Assembly (NCBI GenBank): GCA_016927935.1
Contig: JAFGLS010000190.1
Coordinates: 1 to 64,000, forward strand
DNA length: 64,000 bases
Direction of reading: 5' to 3'
Origin: Syntrophaceae bacterium
GTDB lineage: Bacteria > Desulfobacterota > Syntrophia > Syntrophales > Smithellaceae
The notes under the pieces are model-generated. The model saw nothing but the letters and a program-made list of their open reading frames with translations, was not told the origin of the DNA and made no database searches. Positions 35,922 to 42,881 of the stretch are shown here, in pieces (within the stretch, counting starts at the first letter, position 1; each line of letters starts with the position of its first letter). The position numbers and the translations under genes are program-made.

Positions 35922-37346
35922 ATGCGCAAATTTAATCAAAATCAATATATTTATTTTATCGTTTTTGTTTTCATCTTATTATTCATTATCAGTCCCTGTT
36001 TTGCCGAATTTACCATTTCCGACGAAAAAAAACTCGGAAAGGAATTTTTCGACAAAATGGAGGAAAATCATCTCATCTTTAAAAACAAAAGTCTTAACGA
36101 TTATATATCCAAAATTGGCGGTTTAGTTCTGGCTCAAACAACAAAAGCTCCTTTCAATTTTAATTTTTATATTATTGATAGCTTCGCAATAAATGCCTTC
36201 GCCACACCTGGCGGTTACATTTACATAAATAAAGGGTTAATACTAGCCGCTGAAAATGAAGCTCAGTTGGCAGGTGTTATCGCTCATGAAATAGGTCATG
36301 CCAACGCGCGCCATGTGGCCAGCATTATAGAAAAATCTCAAAAATTAAACATGGCCGCGCTTGCCGCTACGCTAGCCGGCATTTTTTTGGGAGGAGGAGG
36401 GCAAACATCAGCTGCTGTTGCCGCATTTTCTCTTGCCGGTTCCAGTAGTTTGACTTTGAGGTATATGCGTCAGCACGAAGAAGAAGCTGATCGCATGGGA
36501 ATTGAATATCTGGTCCGTGCGGGCTATTATCCTACAGCAATTATTGATTTTCTTAAAATCATGAAACAACGGGAATTTTTTTCCAAAACCATGCCCTCTT
36601 ACCTGCAGACGCATCCTGGTACTGATGACCGTATTATATATATGGATTCTCTTATATTAACACATTATCCTCAGGTCGGAGCCAAAAATATAATTGGTAA
36701 TTTAACTAGAATTCAAACTCTTATTCCACTGGAAACACATGAACTTGCCAAAAAATACGAGCAACTCGAACAATCTCTAAAAAGTGATCCCGATAATGTC
36801 GATTTGCTCTATAACATTGCCTCTGTGGAAGACCAGCTTGGACAAACCGAATCATCCCTTAAACACTATTTGAGAGCCTTAAGTTTATCACCCCAAGATG
36901 ATGACATATTGAAAAATATAGGATTAATCTATTTGAAGTCAGGTAAAACAGGAACTGCACAGGATTACCTTCTTCGGGCAATAAAACTAAATCCAAAGAA
37001 AGACGAAACCATTTTGGCTCTAGGCAAAACTTATTTTGCCTCTGGTCAATATCAAGAAGCTCTTGAGAGCTATCTAAATCTTAAAGACAAAGTGCTTAAT
37101 GAGGATACGGATATTAATTACTTCATTGCCATGACTTACGGCAAACTTAATAATAAAGGAGAATCTCATTATTATTTCGGTCTTCATTTTAAAAAAATAA
37201 ATAAAAAAGAAAGCTCTCTGTTTCATTTTAGAGAAGCCTTAAATTATTATCCACCGGATTCAGAACGAAGTATCGCCATTAAGAAGGAAATCAAAGAACT
37301 GGAATCCGGCGATAATAAGAAACCGATGGAAAAGTTAACTCATTAA
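35922..37346 (+). CDS. BepA-like M48 metalloprotease with TPR domain
   Basis: The 474-residue protein has a signal peptide (about residues 1-28, ending CFA). The M48 domain has FATPGGYIYINKGL near 93, HEIGHANARH near 124 with the HExxH zinc site, and the downstream Glu in RQHEEEADRMG near 185. Four to five TPR units follow (residues 280-450). This architecture is that of BepA/YfgC, a periplasmic protease that supports outer-membrane protein and LptD assembly. That fits the lpt genes elsewhere in the window. It is divergent from cmk. Confidence 0.92.
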   Translation: MRKFNQNQYIYFIVFVFILLFIISPCFAEFTISDEKKLGKEFFDKMEENHLIFKNKSLNDYISKIGGLVLAQTTKAPFNFNFYIIDSFAINAFATPGGYIYINKGLILAAENEAQLAGVIAHEIGHANARHVASIIEKSQKLNMAALAATLAGIFLGGGGQTSAAVAAFSLAGSSSLTLRYMRQHEEEADRMGIEYLVRAGYYPTAIIDFLKIMKQREFFSKTMPSYLQTHPGTDDRIIYMDSLILTHYPQVGAKNIIGNLTRIQTLIPLETHELAKKYEQLEQSLKSDPDNVDLLYNIASVEDQLGQTESSLKHYLRALSLSPQDDDILKNIGLIYLKSGKTGTAQDYLLRAIKLNPKKDETILALGKTYFASGQYQEALESYLNLKDKVLNEDTDINYFIAMTYGKLNNKGESHYYFGLHFKKINKKESSLFHFREALNYYPPDSERSIAIKKEIKELESGDNKKPMEKLTH

Positions 37347-37386
37347 AAATATTTTTTGAGATTAAAATTTATATTTCAATAAAAGC

Positions 37387-37415
37387 TTGACAATAGTATA
37401 TCCTCTGCTTATTTT
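37387..37415 (+). promoter_or_regulatory. Predicted sigma-70 promoter of the FmdB-like gene
   Basis: TTGACA (37387-37392) and TATTTT (37410-37415) stand 17 bp apart, about 20 bp before the ATG. The -35 is perfect and the -10 is fair. Confidence 0.55.
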
Positions 37416-37435
37416 AAAAATTAAGGATTATAATA

Positions 37436-37657
37436 ATGCCCATTTATGAATTTAAATGTAAAAAATGCAAAAATATATTTGAACGTTTAATTTTTTCACC
37501 CACAGAAGAAGGAGTACTTTCCTGTCCCCAATGTGGAGCAAAACAAGCGGAGAAAGTAATGTCCGCACCTGCCAGAAGAAAGTCCAAAGGTTCATCTGAT
37601 TCAGCCGGTTCATCATGTTCAGCAACCTCCTGTCCGCCGGGATGTTCCTGTCATTAG
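37436..37657 (+). CDS. FmdB-family zinc-ribbon protein
   Basis: The 73-residue protein starts [16 protein letters not shown], followed by [12 protein letters not shown], giving a CxxC...CxxC zinc ribbon, and ends with a Ser/Cys-rich tail ([14 protein letters not shown]). It is the FmdB/putative regulatory protein family, of unknown function. AAGGA precedes the ATG. The TAG stop (37655-37657) coincides with the first bases of repeat copy 9 (TAGTGAGACTCC), so the repeat may act as its terminator. Confidence 0.9.
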   Translation: MPIYEFKCKKCKNIFERLIFSPTEEGVLSCPQCGAKQAEKVMSAPARRKSKGSSDSAGSSCSATSCPPGCSCH

Positions 37658-37869
37658 TGAGACTCCAATTTTAGAAATGTGCAATCAAAACATTGTTTAC
37701 AACCCCGCTGCAAGAAGCAGGGTATCCAAACGAACTTGCGACCCAAGGGGCGGGGAATTAGACCCACATTTATCCCACTCGGTTTCGCCTCGGGGATAAT
37801 TCGATCATCAAATTTCAGTGCACCTATAGTGCCCTTTAGGGTATTCGTTTCTGAAATTTGGGTCTCATT
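37655..37869. repeat. Complete 215-bp intergenic repeat with inverted ends, copy 9
   Basis: The left end TAGTGAGACTCC and right end GGGTCTCATTA belong to 23-bp terminal inverted repeats (37655-37677 and 37847-37869) that match at 19 of 23 positions. The interior holds GGGGCGGGGAATTAGACC, a TTATCCCAC...CGGGGATAATTCG hairpin, and the AAATTTCAG...CTGAAATTT module. An ~80-bp interior block recurs nearly unchanged at about 62003-62082. Confidence 0.85.
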
Positions 37870-37984
37870 AAATATTTAAGAGAATAACGAAGAACCCTTT
37901 TTGAAGTGTCCGTGCCGTTAATGCGCTCCCGCTCAAAGTTCCTTCTCTAACTCTTTTGCTATTGCGAAAAAACACACAATACAT

Positions 37985-38028
37985 TATAAGACTCAAGCTT
38001 TAAATTTTTTATGAAAGGAGTCTCATTA
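37985..38028. repeat. Minimal repeat with inverted ends overlapping the adk ribosome site
   Basis: TAAGACTCAAG at the left and GGAGTCTCATTA at the right form inverted ends around 20 AT-rich bases. The right end overlaps AAGGAG (38015-38020), the Shine-Dalgarno of adk, whose GTG start follows 9 bp later. Confidence 0.6.
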
Positions 38029-38029
38029 A

Positions 38030-38704
38030 GTGAATATTTTAATTTTTGGCCCCAACGGCAGCGGCAAAGGAACGCAAGGTGCGATAATACAAAAGAAATA
38101 CGGCGTGCCTCACATTGAAACAGGAGTTATCTTCCGTCAGAATATTTCCAAAAAAACTCCGCTGGGAGAAAAGGCAAAAGCTTTTATTGACTGCGGTGAA
38201 CTTGTTCCCGATGATATTACCATTCCCATGATTCTCGACCGACTCAGGGAGGACGATTGCAAAAAAGGCTGGCTCCTGGACGGGTTTCCCCGAAATCTGG
38301 CACAAGCTGAAGCTCTTTGGGCGGCACTGGAAAAAGAAAAAATAAAACTTGATTACGTCACTGAAATTGATTTGGATCGTGAAACAGCTAAAAAACGCAT
38401 CATGGGACGAAGACTTTGCAAAATGGATAACAATCACCCCAATAATATTTACATTGACGCCATCAAACCTATTGAGAAAAATGGTAAGATGGTCTGCCGT
38501 GTGTGTGGTTGCGAAGAGCTTTCCACCCGCGCCGACGATCAGGATACAGCGGCCATTGATAAACGTCATGGCATTTACTACGATACCCAAACCGGCACGT
38601 TGGCCGCGGTAAATTTCTTTAAAAAAAGAACAAAAGTGATTTCCGTTGACGGCAGTGTTAGTGTAAAAGAAGTAACAGAAGAACTTTTGAAAAAACTTAA
38701 ATAA
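38030..38704 (+). CDS. adk: Adenylate kinase (long-form, cysteine-containing LID)
   Basis: The 224-residue protein has P-loop IFGPNGSGKGTQGAII at residues 4-20, ETGVIFRQN near 33, GWLLDGFPRNLAQAE near 83, and GRRLC near 130. It makes ADP from ATP and AMP. The LID differs from E. coli: it is long and has single Cys residues (LCKMDNNHPNN and CRVCGC), likely a metal or redox site, then STRADDQDT. Translation starts at a GTG (38030), with AAGGAG provided by a repeat end. A strong terminator follows at 38728. Confidence 0.9.
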   Translation: MNILIFGPNGSGKGTQGAIIQKKYGVPHIETGVIFRQNISKKTPLGEKAKAFIDCGELVPDDITIPMILDRLREDDCKKGWLLDGFPRNLAQAEALWAALEKEKIKLDYVTEIDLDRETAKKRIMGRRLCKMDNNHPNNIYIDAIKPIEKNGKMVCRVCGCEELSTRADDQDTAAIDKRHGIYYDTQTGTLAAVNFFKKRTKVISVDGSVSVKEVTEELLKKLK

Positions 38705-38727
38705 TTGGTCAAATGAGATTTAATATA

Positions 38728-38761
38728 AAAGCCCGCCGAAACACGATGGAGGGCTTTTTTT
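38728..38761 (+). terminator. Intrinsic terminator after adk
   Basis: AAAGCCCGCC and GGAGGGCTTT form a stem around AAACACGAT, followed directly by a run of T. It separates adk from lepA, which starts 11 bp later and so must have a promoter within or upstream of it, or read-through. Confidence 0.85.
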
Positions 38762-38771
38762 AACAAAGTCT

Positions 38772-40568
38772 ATGGAAAACATAAGAAACTTCAGCATTAT
38801 CGCTCATATTGATCACGGCAAATCAACACTAGCCGACCGGCTTATTCAATTTACAGGAATTTGCGATGACAGAAACTTTCAGGATCAGATTCTGGATAAT
38901 ATGGAAATAGAGCGGGAACGAGGCATTACCATCAAAAGCAATGCCATATCGCTTCCCTATCACTCTAACGATGGAAAAGACTACATATTAAATCTGATTG
39001 ATACTCCCGGTCATGTTGATTTCTCATATGAAGTTTCGCGTTCACTGGCATCGTGTGAAGGAGTTCTTTTGTTAATTGACGCCACTCAGGGTGTTCAAGC
39101 ACAAACTCTGGCTAATCTTTATCTGGCTCTGGAACACAATCTAGAGATAATCCCCATTATCAACAAGATTGATCTTCCTTCCGCTGACATTGAGCGGGTT
39201 TTAGAGGAAATTGATTCGGAACTGGGACTGGATCCATTTACCCATATTAAATGCTCGGCCAAGGAAGGAATCGGCATTGAAGAAATTCTGGAAGCAGTTG
39301 TGCAGCGCATCCCTCCACCCCAAGGCAGTGCTGAAAATCCGCTGGCCGCTTTAATTTTTGATGCTAAGTACGATTCTTTTCGCGGTACGATCATTCACTG
39401 CAGGGTATTTGAAGGAAGAATCAAGTGCGGTGATTTTATCAAATTTATGTCCAATGGTGCGACCTATAAAGTGGAAGAAGTCGGACATTTTTTGCTAAAC
39501 CGTGCCAAGCGCGAAAAACTTTCCTCCGGTGAGGTTGGTTATATAATCGCCGGCGTAAAAACGGTATCTGATGTCCACACGGGAGATACAATTACTTTGC
39601 AGGATAAACCCTGTTCCCAGCCTCTGCCCGGTTTTAAAGAAGTAAAGCCTGTTGTCTTCGCATCCATTTATCCCATTGCTTCCGACGATTATCAGGACCT
39701 GGCCGATTCACTGGAAAAATATAAACTCAATGACGCGTCTTTTATTTATGAAAAGGACTCCTCGACTGCTCTCGGTCAGGGTTTCCGTTGCGGTTTTCTG
39801 GGACTTTTGCACCTGGATATAGTACAGGAGAGATTGGAAAGAGAGTTTGACCTTTCCATCATTCTTTCCGTGCCCAGTGTGCGTTACCGATTCACTCTCA
39901 AAGATAAAAAAGTAATTTATGTAGATAATCCTGCTCATTATCCTGATCCTACAGAAATTGAAAAAGGTGAAGAACCCTACATACGAGCTGTAACGATGCT
40001 TCCTGAACGTTATCTCGGCGCTGTGATGAAGCTTTGCACGGAAAAGCGTGGTGTAAATTCTTCCATGAATTATACCGGTCCCGGACGTGTTGAGTTATCT
40101 TATGAAATGCCGCTTTCCGAAGTTATCTATGATTTTTACGACCGTTTTAAATCAGTCACACAGGGTTATGGATCATTCGATTATGATGTGATTGATTATC
40201 GTGAAAGCAATTTGGTTCTGATGGATATTCTGGTCAACGGCGAAAAGGTTGATGCCCTTTCGCAAATTGTTCATCGTGAGCGAGCTCGGCCCCGCGCACT
40301 TTTGGCGTGTGAAAGATTAAAAGAAGAAATACCGCGCCAAATGTTTAAAATAGCAATTCAGGGTGCCATTGGTTCTGAAATCATCGCCCGCAGCACCATC
40401 AGTCCTTTTCGTAAAGACGTCACTGCAAAGTGCTACGGTGGTGATATTACGCGCAAAAGAAAATTGTTGGAAAGACAGAAGGCCGGAAAGAAGCGCATGA
40501 AGATGATCGGCAACGTAAGTATTCCGCAAAGTGCCTTTCTGGCTGTATTAAAATCGGATACAGATTGA
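38772..40568 (+). CDS. lepA: Elongation factor 4 (LepA)
   Basis: The 598-residue translational GTPase has IAHIDHGKSTLADRLIQ at residues 10-26, ERERGITIKS near 48, [18 protein letters not shown] near 77, and INKIDLPSADIERV near 132. It ends with the LepA-specific C-terminal domain (DITRKRKLLERQKAGKKRMK). LepA acts on translating ribosomes in a way still debated. It starts 11 bp after the adk terminator. The family's highly conserved length and motifs leave no doubt. Confidence 0.97.
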   Translation: MENIRNFSIIAHIDHGKSTLADRLIQFTGICDDRNFQDQILDNMEIERERGITIKSNAISLPYHSNDGKDYILNLIDTPGHVDFSYEVSRSLASCEGVLLLIDATQGVQAQTLANLYLALEHNLEIIPIINKIDLPSADIERVLEEIDSELGLDPFTHIKCSAKEGIGIEEILEAVVQRIPPPQGSAENPLAALIFDAKYDSFRGTIIHCRVFEGRIKCGDFIKFMSNGATYKVEEVGHFLLNRAKREKLSSGEVGYIIAGVKTVSDVHTGDTITLQDKPCSQPLPGFKEVKPVVFASIYPIASDDYQDLADSLEKYKLNDASFIYEKDSSTALGQGFRCGFLGLLHLDIVQERLEREFDLSIILSVPSVRYRFTLKDKKVIYVDNPAHYPDPTEIEKGEEPYIRAVTMLPERYLGAVMKLCTEKRGVNSSMNYTGPGRVELSYEMPLSEVIYDFYDRFKSVTQGYGSFDYDVIDYRESNLVLMDILVNGEKVDALSQIVHRERARPRALLACERLKEEIPRQMFKIAIQGAIGSEIIARSTISPFRKDVTAKCYGGDITRKRKLLERQKAGKKRMKMIGNVSIPQSAFLAVLKSDTD

Positions 40569-40618
40569 TTGCTCTAATGCACCATTACCGCTAAGATCAT
40601 GTACCGTATATAATAATA

Positions 40619-40736
40619 TGTCATTCCTCTATCCCGATCTATCGGGTATGAGGAATCTTAAAGTGCTAAATTTTTATTAAAAAAGGATTCCTTGCGTAGA
40701 ATGCTCCCGTGTGTAGGGAAAATCGAAATGACATCC
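40619..40736. repeat. Second-type dispersed repeat (TGTCATT-ended)
   Basis: It starts TGTCATTCCTC, holds CCCGATCTATCGGG and GAGGAATCTTAAAG, and ends GAAATGACA, so the ends are inverted. The left half is the inverse of 8136-8222. It lies in the lepA-hemW gap. Confidence 0.65.
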
Positions 40737-40762
40737 TAAAATAATTTTTATTATTATTTCCT

Positions 40763-41887
40763 ATGAAAAAAAAAGCCGGGCTTTATATTCACATTCCTTT
40801 TTGCCTCAGTAAATGCGGCTATTGCAGCTTTTACTCAACGCAATCCTTTAATCTTATTCCCGAATATATTGCCGCACTGAAAAAAGAAATAAAATATTAT
40901 CGTGATTTTTTTTCATCATTTGACACCATTTACATCGGCGGCGGCACCCCTTCCCTTCTAACTCCGGAACAAATTGCTGAAATTTTTACGGAGACAAGCA
41001 AACATTATAAAATTGATTCTCACGCGGAGATCACGATAGAAGTCAATCCGGGAGATGTATCCGTTGAATACTTTCAGGCACTGCAATCATTAGGAATTAA
41101 TCGCTTGAATATCGGCATCCAGTCTTTTGATGATAAACTCTTAAAATTTCTTGGACGCAGACATTCTTCCGAAGATGCTATTAATTCAATAGAAGCAGCA
41201 AGAAATACCGGATTCCATAATCTGGGGATAGATTTGATTTACGGAGTTCACGGACTAAACCTTAAATCATGGAAAAACACTTTGCAAAAAGCCGTTTCTT
41301 TCGCACCGGAACATATTTCCTGCTATCAGCTTTCACTAGATGAAAACACTCCTCTCTATAGAGAATACTTTTTCAAAGGTTGGGGACTTCATCATGAAAA
41401 TATGGAATTAAAATTATTTTTAGAAACAGCCGAAGAATTGGAAAATGCTGGTTACATTCATTACGAAATTTCTAACTTTGCCCGAAAAGACAAATTCAAA
41501 TCACGTCACAACCAAAAATACTGGCAGCATCTACCCTATCTGGGCATGGGACCTTCTGCTAATTCTTTTCTAAACAATAAACGCTGGTGGAACAAAACGC
41601 CGGTCAAAATTTACATAAAAGAAATAGCTACAGGAAAAATGCCAGTTCAGGATTTGGAAACCCTCTCGAATGAGCAACTACGATTGGAGGCTTGGTTTCT
41701 TGGCTTACGCACCAAGGCTGGAATTGATCTGAAATTCTATAATACAAAATACGGTGATGATTTACTCGCAAACAAAAAAAACATTATCCATGTGTTAGTT
41801 AAAAATAAGCTTCTTAAACTAAACGATGGATTTTTACGTCCCACCCTTTTAGGAATGGCTGTTGCCGACAGCTTAGCCTTGATCTAA
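40763..41887 (+). CDS. hemW: HemW-like heme chaperone/radical SAM protein
   Basis: The 374-residue protein has the HemW pattern: LYIHIPFCLSKCGYCSFYS with the CxxxCxxC cluster at residues 14-21, IYIGGGTPSLLTPEQI near 57, and RLNIGIQSFDDKLLKFLGR near 113. It ends with the HemN C-terminal domain (EAWFLGLRTKAGIDL). HemW carries heme and is often misannotated as an oxygen-independent coproporphyrinogen oxidase; it lacks the longer N-terminus of HemN. It follows lepA, a conserved pairing. Confidence 0.9.
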   Translation: MKKKAGLYIHIPFCLSKCGYCSFYSTQSFNLIPEYIAALKKEIKYYRDFFSSFDTIYIGGGTPSLLTPEQIAEIFTETSKHYKIDSHAEITIEVNPGDVSVEYFQALQSLGINRLNIGIQSFDDKLLKFLGRRHSSEDAINSIEAARNTGFHNLGIDLIYGVHGLNLKSWKNTLQKAVSFAPEHISCYQLSLDENTPLYREYFFKGWGLHHENMELKLFLETAEELENAGYIHYEISNFARKDKFKSRHNQKYWQHLPYLGMGPSANSFLNNKRWWNKTPVKIYIKEIATGKMPVQDLETLSNEQLRLEAWFLGLRTKAGIDLKFYNTKYGDDLLANKKNIIHVLVKNKLLKLNDGFLRPTLLGMAVADSLALI

Positions 41888-42005
41888 TAAATAATATGCC
41901 GATATTATTAAACACTTTATATTATAAGTTTAACTATATAATATATAATGCTTATTACTGAATATAACCAATTTTAATTGAGCCGATTTTCGTTCTATTT
42001 AATTA

Positions 42006-42695
42006 CTATCTTATTGTCACAGAGCGAATCTCATTTTCGAGACTCTTTTTAATCCTCTGTAATTTATCGTCCGGATAATTTTTTTCTTTCAGAAATTCTT
42101 TCTCCAGAGCTTTTATCGGCACGAATTTTTGAAGAACATAATGTCCGGCACCGGCAATTAGTTTGCCTATTCGCAAAATATCATCTTCATCAAGCTGTGA
42201 TTGCACAATGGTTGTCCTAAATTCATAAGTAATTTTCGATTTCAAAATAAGCCTGATACTTTCCATTATTGATTCAGAATCAACCGGTACTTTAACAATT
42301 TCCTTGTATCTCTCCAATGGCGCTTTGATATCCATAGAGATAAAATCAAGCAGTTCTTCTGCAAGAAGGGTCTTAATAACATGAGACTGAGAACCGTTGG
42401 TGTCCAATTTAATGGCATAACCCATCTTTTTAATTTGCTTGATAAAATCACAGAGCTTCTTCTGAATAGTTGGCTCGCCACCGGTAATCGTCACGGCATC
42501 AAGCTTACCCTTGCGTGTAGAAAGAAATTCAAAGACATGTTTTTCTTTTATGCAAGGCTGAAACAAACGTGGTTCGACCAGTTCCGGATTATGGCAGTAT
42601 GAGCACCTGAAATTGCATCCCTGCAAAAAAACAACCGCGCAAATAAATCCCGGATAATCAATAAGAGACACTCTTTGTAAACCGCCAATTTTCAT
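42006..42695 (-). CDS. nrdG: Anaerobic ribonucleotide reductase activating enzyme
   Basis: The 229-residue radical-SAM protein has SLIDYPGFICAVVFLQGCNF and RCSYCHNPEL, giving the CxxxCxxC cluster near residue 30, and AVTITGGEPTIQ near 70. The GG(T)FGCSEQ-type NrdG with IDYPG start is the one that generates the glycyl radical on NrdD. I place the start at the ATG at 42695 (GAGAG upstream), as a TTG at 42707 adds four residues. It lies downstream of nrdD on the same strand, but a repeat copy (42772-42880) separates the two. Confidence 0.92.
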   Translation of the reverse strand: MKIGGLQRVSLIDYPGFICAVVFLQGCNFRCSYCHNPELVEPRLFQPCIKEKHVFEFLSTRKGKLDAVTITGGEPTIQKKLCDFIKQIKKMGYAIKLDTNGSQSHVIKTLLAEELLDFISMDIKAPLERYKEIVKVPVDSESIMESIRLILKSKITYEFRTTIVQSQLDEDDILRIGKLIAGAGHYVLQKFVPIKALEKEFLKEKNYPDDKLQRIKKSLENEIRSVTIR

Positions 42696-42771
42696 TTTAT
42701 CTCTCAAATTTTAGGAACAGAAATACCTCGTATCTAATGCTCTTAGAGATTTTAATTATTTTTTGTAAAAC

Positions 42772-42880
42772 TCCAATTTAATGAGACTCGCTGACTATAG
42801 GAAGCGTTAGTCGAATTATTCCAAGGCGAAGCGACGTGGGATTAATACCTTAACTCCTGCTTTGGAGTTCATACCCGTGA
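42772..42880. repeat. Intergenic palindromic repeat, copy 10
   Basis: Contains AAAACTCCAATTTAATGAGACTC, GCTGACTATAGGAAGCGTTAG and the end GAGTTCATACCCGTGA (to 42880). The end stands one base before the nrdD stop codon (42882-42884). It lies between nrdD and nrdG, which are otherwise cotranscribed. Confidence 0.75.
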
Positions 42881-42881
42881 C

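Noticed and set aside
37679-37879. Plus-strand open frame of 66 codons between fmdB-like and adk
   Set aside because: It translates repeat copy 9; similar wording (VSEIWVSL) appears at 62078 from another copy.
40569-40762. tRNA gene in the lepA-hemW gap
   Set aside because: The stems belong to a TGTCATT-ended repeat; no anticodon arm, TTCRA loop or CCA-type acceptor could be assembled.
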